Position numbers and translations under genes: made by a program. From PALSA-350 sp963794165 (GTDB taxonomy: Bacteria; Acidobacteriota; Terriglobia; Terriglobales; Acidobacteriaceae), in NCBI GenBank assembly GCA_963794165.1, contig CAWCCT010000005.1:372001-436000 (forward strand): a stretch of DNA of 64,000 nt, written 5' to 3'. Below are positions 50,909-59,573 of this stretch, piece after piece (position 1 is the first letter of the stretch; every line of letters starts with the position of its first letter). Below the pieces are notes generated by a model. The model worked only from the letters and a program-made list of their open reading frames with translations, was not told the DNA's origin and made no database searches.

Positions 50909-52507
50909 TTAGGGTGCAGCCAACACTGCGACCTGGGGACGGTCGAAGTGCAGGACCGCAGCCCATTCCCCCTGCCGTTCCTCGCGCCAGACAATCGTGC
51001 CCTGGAGTAGGTGAGCAATCGCACCCGGCTCCAGATCGCGATGAAAATCGAAAAAACGCGTATCCAGGGCCTCATTTCGCCGCCCCAGTTCAAGCCACAG
51101 ATGCGGAGGATCGTATTTAGTAGAAAAAGCAAATCCCACGCTGTAATCCTGAGCGGAAGCAGCCGCTTTCTGTATCTCTGGCAGGGAAAAATCCGCCATC
51201 TTAACCACCGCCATGGGCTTCTTTAGATAGCCCAATTCAGGCTTGGTCAGCTCATCCGTAGCCGGCCATGCGGTCAGGACGGTGCTTCCGGGAAAACGGG
51301 TCACGATCTGCCGGATCGCCTGTTGATGGAGACGGATCACGTCGGCGTAGTTGAGATTGTCTTCGGGCGCAAACTTGTAAGGCGGGTTCACGAACAGCCC
51401 AATCAAAAAAGAAGCCGCGCTCAGCAGAACCAGGCCCCACCAATACGGCACACGACGGTAAAACGTGGAGACGCACAACAGAAGAATGAGCGGATAAAGG
51501 GGCAGCAGATAGCGGGTCAGCAGAGCGCCCCCCAGCACCGAAAAGAAGAGGACGTTGGCCGCCATGACCACATAAAGAATCGCCTGCTCCGCCGGCGCGA
51601 TACGCGGGCGCAGAGTTCCGTCCCGTTCCCGCAGCGGCAGCAGCAGCATGGCCCCCAGCATGCACAGCACGGGCACGAACATGTTCATATGGGCGGTGAG
51701 CTGCAGTATGCGATGCACCAGGGCGAGCAGGATGCGCAGCGGCGACAGGGTCGAGACCGCGTTATAGCGCAGGAATTCAGGATTGCCGAAGACATACCCG
51801 GTGCGATGGTGAAAGTACGCATACCAGGCCAGCAGCGTGGCCGGCCCGGAGACCATCCACAGCGCCGTGCGAAGATACGCGCGCCGCGCATTTGGGCTGG
51901 CGCGCAAGCAAAGATAGATTTCCCACAGCGCGATGGCCAAGGGTGTAACAATGGCTGTTTCTTTCGACCACGCGGCCACGGCAAAGCAACCCGCAGCAGC
52001 CCACAGGGTCGGGCCGCGGCGTCGGCCAGGAAAGACAAAAACCAAACCCCACAAGGTTGCGGCGGCAGCAAACATATCTGCATGCGCCAGCGTGCTCTGG
52101 GCAAACCACACAGGATAGATCGCTGTCAGCAGGGTAGTGGCAACCGCCACTCGCTGGCGGCCGTTGAGCACAATGCCCAGGCGATACACGGCCAGCAGCG
52201 CAATCGCGGTGATCAGGCACATGGCGGTGCGGGTGACCGTGGGTGTGAACCCCGACTTCCACCACAGCGCGAGGTAGATCGAGGGCAGTGGGGGATGGCC
52301 ATTGGGCAGGGTCGTCGAGGGAATAACATCCCCGGTACGGAAAAAATCGTAAGCTGCGGGAATGTAATAACCCGCCTCGTCCCAGTAGTAAGGCAGGCGC
52401 AACAGGGTAAGGTGCGACAGGTAAACGCCTACGAAGAGCAAGGGGAAGATGAGCCTGAGCGGCAGCGGATGGGCGAACTGTGCTTGCTGTTCGGGAAGTT
52501 CGGCCAC
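50909..52507 (-). CDS. Polytopic membrane glycosyltransferase (GT39/ArnT-like)
   Basis: A 532-residue inner-membrane protein with about 11 hydrophobic spans. The first periplasmic loop contains YYWDEAGYYIPAAYDFF, the family's acidic-aromatic catalytic motif (Asp-Glu), followed by GHPPLPSIYLALWWKSG, typical of PMT/ArnT enzymes that use polyprenyl-phosphate sugars. The C-terminal part is a soluble domain. It follows the DUF3467 gene by 15 bases. A second such protein is at 37932. The acceptor is unknown. Confidence 0.88.
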   Translation of the reverse strand: MAELPEQQAQFAHPLPLRLIFPLLFVGVYLSHLTLLRLPYYWDEAGYYIPAAYDFFRTGDVIPSTTLPNGHPPLPSIYLALWWKSGFTPTVTRTAMCLITAIALLAVYRLGIVLNGRQRVAVATTLLTAIYPVWFAQSTLAHADMFAAAATLWGLVFVFPGRRRGPTLWAAAGCFAVAAWSKETAIVTPLAIALWEIYLCLRASPNARRAYLRTALWMVSGPATLLAWYAYFHHRTGYVFGNPEFLRYNAVSTLSPLRILLALVHRILQLTAHMNMFVPVLCMLGAMLLLPLRERDGTLRPRIAPAEQAILYVVMAANVLFFSVLGGALLTRYLLPLYPLILLLCVSTFYRRVPYWWGLVLLSAASFLIGLFVNPPYKFAPEDNLNYADVIRLHQQAIRQIVTRFPGSTVLTAWPATDELTKPELGYLKKPMAVVKMADFSLPEIQKAAASAQDYSVGFAFSTKYDPPHLWLELGRRNEALDTRFFDFHRDLEPGAIAHLLQGTIVWREERQGEWAAVLHFDRPQVAVLAAP

Positions 52508-52522
52508 GAGTCTCCGAAGCGC

Positions 52523-52828
52523 TTAGTGAACTGGACCTTGAGGCATCATCGGGGGCCGTGGTTCGAGGGAGATGGGGCCGAAGGTGTGCTCATATTGAAG
52601 CAGGTTCTGCTCCAGCACATTGCACAATGCCTTCGCTTGTTGTGGGCTGAGGTAGATGGTTTGGAACGTGTTGATGGTGATTTCTTCGGCGGTTTCCTGA
52701 TAGGCGGTGCCGAAGGTAAGGCGGAAGTCCCAAACGCTTTTTTGCACCTGAACGCTGTTGGCGTAGCCCTCACGGTAATCGGGCATCCGCTTCAAAAGGA
52801 CGTTCGGTTGGGGAGTGTCTTGGCTCAT
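52523..52828 (-). CDS. DUF3467 protein
   Basis: A 101-residue cytoplasmic protein matching DUF3467 by the pattern EGYANSVQVQKSVWDFRLTF and INTFQTIYLSPQQAKALCNV, ending in a short Pro-rich tail. Its function is unknown. It lies 69 bases after fabF and 15 bases before the glycosyltransferase, so all three may be one transcript. The ATG at 52828 is used. Confidence 0.85.
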   Translation of the reverse strand: MSQDTPQPNVLLKRMPDYREGYANSVQVQKSVWDFRLTFGTAYQETAEEITINTFQTIYLSPQQAKALCNVLEQNLLQYEHTFGPISLEPRPPMMPQGPVH

Positions 52829-52897
52829 GGCCTATAGACTAGATCATTTCCCCCAGCGAAGAACAACAAACACCTGCGCAGGTGCTGCAACGATTGC

Positions 52898-54157
52898 TCA
52901 CCCTGCTTGGTATCGGCGAAAGATGAGGGATGCGTTGGTCCCGCCAAAGCCGAAGGAGTTCGTCATGGCGTACTCCATCGTGGTGGGCAGCCCTTTATCT
53001 CGGACCAGGCAAAAGCCGCAAGCTTCATCGACATCCTGCAGATTGGTCATCGGCGGAGCAACCTGGTTGCACAGCGCCAGCACGGTGATGCCGGCCTCCA
53101 GGCTGCCGGCCCCGCCGAGTAGATGGCCGGTCATCGACTTGGTTGAACTGACCAGCAGGCTTTTCGCGGATTCACCGAAGGTCTCGCAGATGGCCCTGGC
53201 TTCCGCCCGATCACCCAAGGGGGTCGACGTAGCATGCGCGTTCAGATACTTGATATCGCTCGGGGCCACTTCAGCATCGCGTAGAGCCAACTGCATCACC
53301 CGGCGAACCCCGCGCCCGTCCTCCGGCGGAGCATTGGTGTGGTAAGCGTCGCTGTTGGCCGCGTAACCCACCAGTTCGGCAAGAATCTTCGCGCCGCGTT
53401 TGACTGCGTGCTCGTACTCTTCCAGGATCAAAACCCCGGCGCCTTCACCCACCACGAACCCGTCCCGGCCGTGATCCCACGGTCGTGAAGCGGTCCCGGG
53501 GTCGTCATTCCGGGTGGAAAGAGCGCGCATGGAGGCGAAGCCGGCCACCGAGAGCGGGGTCACCGCAGCTTCACTTCCGCCGGCGATCATCACGTCCGCG
53601 TCCCCGCGCTGAATTACCCGGAAGGACTCACCCACCGCATGCGCGCCGGTGGTACACGCGGTGGCGCAGGTCAGGTTGGGTCCGGTCGCCCCATAGCGAA
53701 TCGAAATCTGGCCGGCGGCCAGGTTGGCAATAGTGGCCGTGATGAAGAAGGGTGATACCCGGTTGGGGCCGGCGGTGAGCAATTTGCTGTGCTCACGCTC
53801 AATGACCTCGAAAGCCCCGATGCCACTGCCTACGTAGACCCCGACCTTTTCCGCATCTTCCGCGGCCATGTCCAGGCCCGATTCCTTAACCGCGAACTCT
53901 GAGGCGGCCAGCGCAAACTGGATAAACCGCCCCATCTTCTTGATCTCTTTGCGCTCGATAAAATCTTCCGGACTGAAGTCCTTGACCTCGCCGGCGATCC
54001 GGCAACTGAAGCCGGTCGAGTCAAAGAGACTGATCGGGCCGATGCCGGACTCCCCCTGCAGCAGAGCCTTCCATGTAATTTCTGTTCCTACGCCAACCGG
54101 GCTTACCAGGCCTACCCCGGTAACCACCACGCGACGCTGCTGAATATTCATTCTCAT
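52898..54157 (-). CDS. fabF: 3-oxoacyl-[acyl-carrier-protein] synthase II
   Basis: Condenses malonyl-ACP with acyl-ACP in fatty acid elongation. From the preferred ATG 54157 (419 residues) the catalytic Cys168 is in TCATACTTGAHAVG, and the two histidines are in YLNAHATSTPLGD and KSMTGHLLGGAG. VVVTGVGLVSPVGVG starts the fold and NSFGFGGTNASL ends it. A longer frame from 54283 runs into the tRNA-Leu gene and is rejected. No acpP gene is adjacent, unlike the usual fab cluster. Whether it is the main FabF or a paralogue is not shown. Confidence 0.94.
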   Translation of the reverse strand: MRMNIQQRRVVVTGVGLVSPVGVGTEITWKALLQGESGIGPISLFDSTGFSCRIAGEVKDFSPEDFIERKEIKKMGRFIQFALAASEFAVKESGLDMAAEDAEKVGVYVGSGIGAFEVIEREHSKLLTAGPNRVSPFFITATIANLAAGQISIRYGATGPNLTCATACTTGAHAVGESFRVIQRGDADVMIAGGSEAAVTPLSVAGFASMRALSTRNDDPGTASRPWDHGRDGFVVGEGAGVLILEEYEHAVKRGAKILAELVGYAANSDAYHTNAPPEDGRGVRRVMQLALRDAEVAPSDIKYLNAHATSTPLGDRAEARAICETFGESAKSLLVSSTKSMTGHLLGGAGSLEAGITVLALCNQVAPPMTNLQDVDEACGFCLVRDKGLPTTMEYAMTNSFGFGGTNASLIFRRYQAG

Positions 54158-54253
54158 GAGGGCGCAGGGACCTTCCTCCACATGCGTCCTTGGCATTTCG
54201 GATGCTGGAGCATCATTTCCGCGGAAACCTGAGGAAGTGATCCGTGAATTGAT

Positions 54254-54338
54254 TGGTGCGAAAGGGGGGACTCGAACCCCCATGGGTTGCCCCGCCAGAT
54301 CCTAAGTCTGGTGCGTCTGCCAATTTCGCCACTTTCGC
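54254..54338 (-). tRNA. tRNA-Leu (TAG)
   Basis: An 85-base cloverleaf on the minus strand with encoded CCA: acceptor GCGAAAG pairs with CTTTCGC, D arm GCGAAATTGGCAGACGC, anticodon loop CTTAGGA in CCAGACTTAGGATCTGG (anticodon TAG), a long variable arm (CGGGGCAACCCATG, as expected for Leu), and the T arm GGGGGTTCGAGTCCCCC. It lies between fabF and larA. Confidence 0.96.
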
Positions 54339-54371
54339 ATGTTGGGCTCTAATAAGCGTCTAGATGCTTTT

Positions 54372-55673
54372 TTATGATAATTGATGCATTTCCGCGTATG
54401 CCTCGGCCGGGACCCGGGCATACACGTAGGGGCCTTCCGGAACCAACGCCACCCGCGCTCGGGGTGGGAGGCTGTCGAGAACGGCAGCAGTCGCCGTCTG
54501 CCAACTCGGGAAGGTACGGGAAGCTAAATTCCCCAGCTTTTCGGTAGGCACCCCTGGCAGGTAAAAGAACAGCTCATATTTTTGCCCCGCCAGAGCCAGC
54601 TTCTCCAGCTGCCACTGGTCTATCTCCACCTCCGCGTTCCCGATCTGCTCGAGGAACCTGTCGTAACTCGAGAAACCGGAGACCATCCGGGCAAACTCCG
54701 GGGAACCCAGGCCCTCGGCGCATTCGCCCAGGATCAGTATCCGGCCCCCAGGCTTGACGAGGTGCTCGGCGGCGGTAAGGCCCTTGATGGTCTGGTACAA
54801 CGTCAGGTCAAGCGGGTGCCCGGCTGCGCTGGTGATGACGGCGTCCGCCAGTCCGCTGAGCGGTTCGAGGGAAGTGGTGCGCAGAAACTGCACCCCAGCC
54901 GCATGGGCCTCGACTGGATCCCCGGCGAAGATGCCGGAGACTTCGCGACTCTGGGTCAGGGTTACATCCAGCATGAAATCGTGCCCGGCCATCCGGGCAA
55001 TTTCCAGCAACTCGGTGTGCAGCGGGTTGTCGACGATCGACCCCTCGGTCGCCTTTGGCTCCCGCATGAATTTGGGAGAGTGGATGACCTTGATGGTCTC
55101 CTGGGCCGCCAGCCCCGGAGCCACCAGTTTGCGGCCGCCCGAAAACCCCAGCATCAGGTGTTGCTCGATGAACCCCAGGGTGATGTGCAAATCGGCCGCC
55201 ATGAACCGTTCGTCGATATAAACCGGGATGCCCCGGCGGGTAGATCCCAGCCAGCGATGCTCGGACAGCACCCGCGCATCGTGGTTCACGATGCGATACC
55301 GGGCCGCGATCTCCGGCCCCAGGATGGCATCTATCTCGCTAGCCGTGGCTTCGCGGTGCAGTCCGGTCGCGATCAGGATGGTCACGCCCTCCGGCGGAAT
55401 GCCGGCATGGTGCAGGCGCTCGAGTAACGGTGGCAGCGTCAGCCGGTTGGGCGCAGGCCTGGTGATATCGCAAACCGAGATGGCAGCGGTTTTCTTGCCC
55501 GCCGCCAGCGCCGAGAGCGGCTTGCTCCCGATAGGGTGGTCGAGCGCCTGGGCAAGCGCGGCCTTCACATCCGGCAAAGCCGACGCGGAGCGGCTCTCCA
55601 GCACTTCGTAACTGGGCCCATCCGGCAGTGTGAGGTCCAACCCTTTTTGGCCAAATGCAAAGTGTATCTGCAT
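54372..55673 (-). CDS. larA: LarA-like nickel-dependent lactate racemase family protein
   Basis: Interconverts D- and L-lactate or other 2-hydroxyacids using a nickel-pincer cofactor. In the 433-residue protein, His106 (TGLHREAT), His172 (GFIEQHLMLGF), Lys182 (SGGRKLVAPG) and His198 (VIHSPKF) sit at the spacings of the catalytic histidines, the cofactor-bound Lys and the metal ligand in Lactobacillus LarA. The usual EPH is EQH. No larB, larC or larE cofactor genes are in the window, so they must be elsewhere or the protein uses another arrangement. Substrate is not certain. Confidence 0.9.
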   Translation of the reverse strand: MQIHFAFGQKGLDLTLPDGPSYEVLESRSASALPDVKAALAQALDHPIGSKPLSALAAGKKTAAISVCDITRPAPNRLTLPPLLERLHHAGIPPEGVTILIATGLHREATASEIDAILGPEIAARYRIVNHDARVLSEHRWLGSTRRGIPVYIDERFMAADLHITLGFIEQHLMLGFSGGRKLVAPGLAAQETIKVIHSPKFMREPKATEGSIVDNPLHTELLEIARMAGHDFMLDVTLTQSREVSGIFAGDPVEAHAAGVQFLRTTSLEPLSGLADAVITSAAGHPLDLTLYQTIKGLTAAEHLVKPGGRILILGECAEGLGSPEFARMVSGFSSYDRFLEQIGNAEVEIDQWQLEKLALAGQKYELFFYLPGVPTEKLGNLASRTFPSWQTATAAVLDSLPPRARVALVPEGPYVYARVPAEAYAEMHQLS

Positions 55674-56067
55674 GCTCTTTACTCTACCGGCTGATGCGCC
55701 TTATTGAGAACCGCGGGAATTGGTTTCAGGTGGAGTGGAACTGCAGATCCCTCGGCTGCGCTCCCCCAGATTTCCTGTGGAGGTTGGTGGCGTTGGCGAA
55801 CTTCATACGCCTTTCTTTACGGAAAGGCGCACACGCTGTCCTGTCAAGTGTTGCGTGGCAGGAAATCCGGGTCGGGATGACAAAGGAGAAGACGGCGCTG
55901 ACCTCATCAGTACCCGACCCAACAAATCGATGGGTGCCCCAGGTCTCGCTTTTGAGACCTGGGATCCGCGCAACCGATCTTCCATGGAAGTGCCACCCTC
56001 CCCTTTGTCATCCCCAGCGAAGCCGAGGGATCTGCAGTTCTACTCCACCCCGAAGAAAGGCAAGACC
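55674..56067. other. Intergenic region with RF fragments and RE copy 3
   Basis: A 394-base gap upstream of larA and downstream of the gamma-glutamyltransferase gene. It contains two partial, inverted RF motifs (about 55737-55760 and 56010-56042, the latter reading GCGAAGCCGAGGGATCTGCA) and an RE copy at 55932-55970. Short antisense frames here are probably translated repeats. No gene is called. Confidence 0.55.
55932..55970. repeat. Repeat family RE, copy 3 with a changed stem
   Basis: GGGTGCCCCAGGTCTC, loop GCTTTT, then GAGACCTGGGATCCGCG. The outer frame (GGGTGCCCCA...TGGGAT) equals copies 1 and 2, but the stem is GGTCTC/GAGACC instead of CATCTCGC/GCGAGATG. Both sides changed together, so pairing is preserved. 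Confidence 0.8.
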
Positions 56068-57777
56068 CTAATACCCCGCGGCTTTTCCGAAAGTGTGGCG
56101 TTTATCCTGGCCGCCCTCGATCAGTCCGGTTTTAGGATCTACAGCAATGCATTCCCCATCACTCCAACGACGGTCGCCTAGGAAGCCGCCCTTGAAGGTG
56201 TAACCCATGGCCCGCAGAGCGTCCAGGGTCGCAGGAGGAAAACCCGGCTCCACATAAACCTCATCCGGGAGGTATTGCTGGTGAAACCGCGGCGCATCCA
56301 CTGCCCGCTGGATATTCAAGCCCCCATCCGATGCGCTCAGAAAGATGTTGGCGACGGTGGTGATGATGCGCGGGCCGCCCGGAGAACCGATGACAAAGCG
56401 AACCTTGTGGTTCTCCATCACAATGATGGGCGTCATGCTGGATAGGGGACGCTTCCTGGGAGCAATCGCATTCGCTTCTCCCTGAATCAGCCCGAACATA
56501 TTCGGCGCCCCTATCTTGGAGGTAAAGTCGTCCATCTCATCATTCAGCAGGATCCCCAGCCCGTCCGCCGTCGCTCCCGATCCGAAAGAATTGTTCAGCG
56601 TATACGTAACCGACACTGCATCGCCCGCCCCATCGAGCACGGAATAGTGAGTGGTCTGCTTGGATTCAGGAGCAGTAATGTAGCCCGGAGGCCGCGCCAG
56701 CGCACTGGATGGAGTGGCTGCCGTCATACTGATGCTTTTGCGCCAGGCAGCGGCATAGCCTTTGTCGATGAGCTGTGTGGTCGGCATGGACTCAAAGTCC
56801 GGATCACCCAGGAACGAGGTGCGGTCGTAAAAAGCTCGCCGGAAGGCCTCAAGGATCAGGTGCATGGATGCTGGCGTTCGATCGCCCAGGGCCGCCAAGT
56901 CAAAGCCTTCCAGGATGTTCAGCATTTCCAACAGCGCAATGCCGCCGGAGGAAGGTGGAGGCGGAGCCAGAATCTCGTACTGGTGATAAGTGCCGGTAAG
57001 AGGCTTGCGATCTTTTACCTGGTATATCTCCAGGTCTTTCTTGCTGACCAGGCCGCCATGCTTTTGAATTGCCTGGGCGAGTTCGCTGGCCAGGGCGCCA
57101 TGATAGAAGCTTCCCGGATCCTGCTCGATGCGGGTGAGCGTACGCGCCAGGTCAGGCTGCCTGAAAACTTCTCCCGCCTTATAGAAGTTGCCATCGCGTT
57201 GAAAGATGCGGCGCGACTCAGGAAAACGCGAAAGCAGGGGATCGTGAAGCATGGCAGCTTCTTCCGCGCTCAGGACATAGCCCTGGTCCGCAAACTGGAT
57301 GGCCGGAGCCATCACCTGCCGCAGCGGAAGCTTGCCAAAGCGTCGCTGCGCCTCGACTAACCCCGCCACTGTGCCCGGAACACCGACCGACAAGTAGCCT
57401 ACTGTGGACGCCTCAGGAATGATCTTGCCACTGCTGTCGAGATACATGTTGGCGTTCGCCGCCAGCGGCGCCTCTTCGCGGAAATCGAGGAAGTGCGCCT
57501 CACCGTTAGCCAGGCGCAGCATCATGAACCCACCTCCGCCCAGATTTCCGGCGTCAGGGTACACGACCGCCAGCGCGAAGCCGGTGGCGACCGCGGCGTC
57601 CACCGCGTTTCCGCCCGCCTGCAACATCTTCAACCCAGCATCACTGGCTAGGTGATGAATGCTGACCACCATGGCGTGTTGCGCTTGCGCGGGCGGGACG
57701 TCAGGTAGCGCGCCGGACTGGCCAACCGCCAGCGAAGGGGCGAGAAGCAACAGGAAGGAAAGCGCGGGCTTGGTCAG
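56068..57777 (-). CDS. ggt: Exported gamma-glutamyltransferase, apparent CTG start
   Basis: Splits glutathione and transfers gamma-glutamyl groups; made as a precursor that cuts itself before the nucleophilic Thr. Numbered from TTG 57750, the Thr366 of SKQTTHYSVLD is the autoprocessing site and nucleophile, and GNLGGGGFMMLRL and SSMTPIIVMENHKVRFVIGS are family motifs. From TTG 57750 the signal peptide lacks its basic n-region. The CTG at 57777, six bases after GGAG, gives MTKPALSFLLLLAPSLAVGQ, a complete signal peptide, and no ATG, GTG or TTG lies between it and an upstream TAG. It is downstream of the mhqD-like gene. Confidence 0.9.
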   Translation of the reverse strand: MTKPALSFLLLLAPSLAVGQSGALPDVPPAQAQHAMVVSIHHLASDAGLKMLQAGGNAVDAAVATGFALAVVYPDAGNLGGGGFMMLRLANGEAHFLDFREEAPLAANANMYLDSSGKIIPEASTVGYLSVGVPGTVAGLVEAQRRFGKLPLRQVMAPAIQFADQGYVLSAEEAAMLHDPLLSRFPESRRIFQRDGNFYKAGEVFRQPDLARTLTRIEQDPGSFYHGALASELAQAIQKHGGLVSKKDLEIYQVKDRKPLTGTYHQYEILAPPPPSSGGIALLEMLNILEGFDLAALGDRTPASMHLILEAFRRAFYDRTSFLGDPDFESMPTTQLIDKGYAAAWRKSISMTAATPSSALARPPGYITAPESKQTTHYSVLDGAGDAVSVTYTLNNSFGSGATADGLGILLNDEMDDFTSKIGAPNMFGLIQGEANAIAPRKRPLSSMTPIIVMENHKVRFVIGSPGGPRIITTVANIFLSASDGGLNIQRAVDAPRFHQQYLPDEVYVEPGFPPATLDALRAMGYTFKGGFLGDRRWSDGECIAVDPKTGLIEGGQDKRHTFGKAAGY

Positions 57778-57844
57778 TTTTTTCTCCGATTCGAGAAGAG
57801 ATTCCTACTTATAGCAGGCGTCCGTACCCCGGCTGTCTCTGGAC

Positions 57845-58483
57845 TTACGGCAGAGCCTTGAACAGAAGGTCCCGCGCAGCTTTGACTTCCTGGGGGAGAA
57901 CAGTGTGGGGACGGCCCGGATATCGCTTTAACTCCACCTCAGCTCCCATGGCCTTGAATTGCTCGGCTGTCGCTAAAACGCGGCTCCAGGGTATGTAGGG
58001 ATCGGGATCACCGGAGATAAAGAGCGCGGGCATTCCCGCCAGGTCGCCGGCGTGATGCAAGTCCGCGTCCGGTGGTCCGATCAAGCCGCCGGTGAAGGCA
58101 ATGACACCGCCATAACGAGCGGGGTGGCGGGCGACAAACTCGGACGACAGACACGCGCCCTGTGAGAAGCCACAGACAAAGATGTGCTCGCGCGCCACGC
58201 CGGCATCCAGGGCGAGTTGCACAACCGCACCCACTTTTTTGAGCGCCGACGATAACCACGGCTCGTTGTCCTTGATCGGCGCCATGAAGGAGTTGGGATA
58301 CCAGCGATGTCCCTCAGCCTCGGGGGCGAGATAAGCGATGCGTTCGTCATACATACCGCTCGCTAATCCGAGAATGTCCTCTGCCGAGGCGCCGCGGCCG
58401 TGCAGAAGAATAACGGCAGCAGCCGCCTGGTTGAGGTCGGCGCCAAGCGTGCGTATGGGTTGATCACCATGAGGATCATTCAC
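57845..58483 (-). CDS. Phospholipase/carboxylesterase family hydrolase (MhqD-like)
   Basis: A 212-residue alpha/beta hydrolase. VILLHGRGASAED (24-36) is the oxyanion-loop region, the nucleophile is Ser107 in VCGFSQGACL, the acid is Asp159 or Asp161 in FISGDPDPYIP, and the base is His193 in GRPHTVLP. The pairing with an MhqO-like dioxygenase gene 18 bases upstream is the same as the Bacillus subtilis mhqNOD operon, which protects against quinones; here the protein may hydrolyse products of that pathway (inference). No MhqR or MhqN is adjacent. Confidence 0.85.
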   Translation of the reverse strand: MNDPHGDQPIRTLGADLNQAAAAVILLHGRGASAEDILGLASGMYDERIAYLAPEAEGHRWYPNSFMAPIKDNEPWLSSALKKVGAVVQLALDAGVAREHIFVCGFSQGACLSSEFVARHPARYGGVIAFTGGLIGPPDADLHHAGDLAGMPALFISGDPDPYIPWSRVLATAEQFKAMGAEVELKRYPGRPHTVLPQEVKAARDLLFKALP

Positions 58484-58501
58484 CTGGTCTTTTCCCCTTT
58501 T

Positions 58502-59449
58502 CTATTTGCGCGTATGCAGTGCAATCGGAGGCAGCACGCCTTCCACCCGGGACCGCTGCGGCTCGAGCCAGGAGGGCAGCTTAAGCGCCTCACCCAGCGA
58601 TTCGATCGGCTCGTCCAGGGCAAAACCTGGCGGATCTGTGGCCAGTTCGAACAAGACACCGCCCGGCTCGCGAAAGTAGATGGAGTGAAAGTAAGTGCGG
58701 TCGAGCACCGGCGTCACATCCAGCGAACTCGCCACCAGCACCTCTCGCCATTCGAGTTGTGACGCATCGTCGGCTGCGCGAAATGCGATATGGTGCACAC
58801 TGCCTGCTCCCATGTGGCCGTAGGTCAGCTGCGGCTGAACCAGCACATCGATGTGGTTGCCTAACGCGCTGCCCTCCGCGGCGAAACGAAAGCGAGTGCC
58901 GTGCTCGCCGATCTTGTGGAACCCCATTTTGCCCAGCACGGCTACCGTCTTTTCGTAGCCTCCCTCACAAAGAGTTACACCGAAGAAGCCACGAATCGCG
59001 TGCTCGGCCGGAACGTCGCTGGTCCGCGGAGCTTTTGCTTCTCCGGAGTCCGCATGTCCGACGATCTCGAGGTGCATGCCATCGGGATCGGCAAAGCTGA
59101 GTACCTCCTCCTGGAATCGCTCCCCTGTGCGCTCCGCCGGAATGCCGGCAGCCAGCAACCGCTTCTCCCAAAATCCCAGCGATGTCCGGGGAACGCTGAA
59201 TGCAGTGGCCGAGGTTTCTCCCACGCCCAGGCTGCCGCGCCGGGCATGCGGCCAGGGAAAGAAAGTAAGAATCGTTCCCGGCGAGCCGGCGTCGTCGCCA
59301 AAGTAGAAGTGATAGGTTCCGGGATCGTCGAAGTTGATGGTTCGTTTCACAAAACGAAGCCCCAGCACTTCGGTGTAGAAGTCCAGATTCCGCTGTGGGT
59401 CCGAAGCAATCGCAGTTACGTGATGGAGACCGACAATAGGTTTTGGCAT
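58502..59449 (-). CDS. Ring-cleaving dioxygenase / VOC-family protein (MhqO-like)
   Basis: A 315-residue protein of two fused vicinal-oxygen-chelate domains. The first begins IVGLHHVTAIASDPQRNLDFY and has metal-binding His and Glu (DPDGMHLEIVGH), and the second has GSVHHIAFRA and REPGGVLFELATDP. This is typical of MhqO/MhqA and LinE-related enzymes acting on hydroquinones. ATG 59449 with GAGG six bases upstream is preferred over the GTG-containing longer frame at 59461. It is the first gene of a probable operon with the esterase. Confidence 0.9.
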   Translation of the reverse strand: MPKPIVGLHHVTAIASDPQRNLDFYTEVLGLRFVKRTINFDDPGTYHFYFGDDAGSPGTILTFFPWPHARRGSLGVGETSATAFSVPRTSLGFWEKRLLAAGIPAERTGERFQEEVLSFADPDGMHLEIVGHADSGEAKAPRTSDVPAEHAIRGFFGVTLCEGGYEKTVAVLGKMGFHKIGEHGTRFRFAAEGSALGNHIDVLVQPQLTYGHMGAGSVHHIAFRAADDASQLEWREVLVASSLDVTPVLDRTYFHSIYFREPGGVLFELATDPPGFALDEPIESLGEALKLPSWLEPQRSRVEGVLPPIALHTRK

Positions 59450-59521
59450 GACTAACCTCAAAAGCGAGTGTAAGACAACCGGCTGGTTATGGATGATCGG
59501 GCAAGGAGGAATGATCCCAAC

Positions 59522-59549
59522 AAAAAAAAGGCACCCGGGTAGGGTGCCC
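59522..59549 (-). terminator. Intrinsic terminator of the porin-like gene
   Basis: On the minus strand the sequence GGGCACCCTACCCGGGTGCC followed by eight Ts forms a tight hairpin plus U-run, 25 bases after the stop of the 59574-61640 gene. It is the clearest rho-independent terminator in the window. Confidence 0.9.
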
Positions 59550-59573
59550 TCCAGATAGTTGAGTGGTTGCTGT

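Noticed and set aside
51323..52837. 504-codon plus-strand frame rich in Arg, Gln and Gly
   Set aside because: Antisense to the membrane glycosyltransferase and DUF3467 genes; low-complexity composition is that of a reversed hydrophobic gene.
54158..54283. Longer start for fabF
   Set aside because: The added N-terminus would be translated from the tRNA-Leu gene and its flank.
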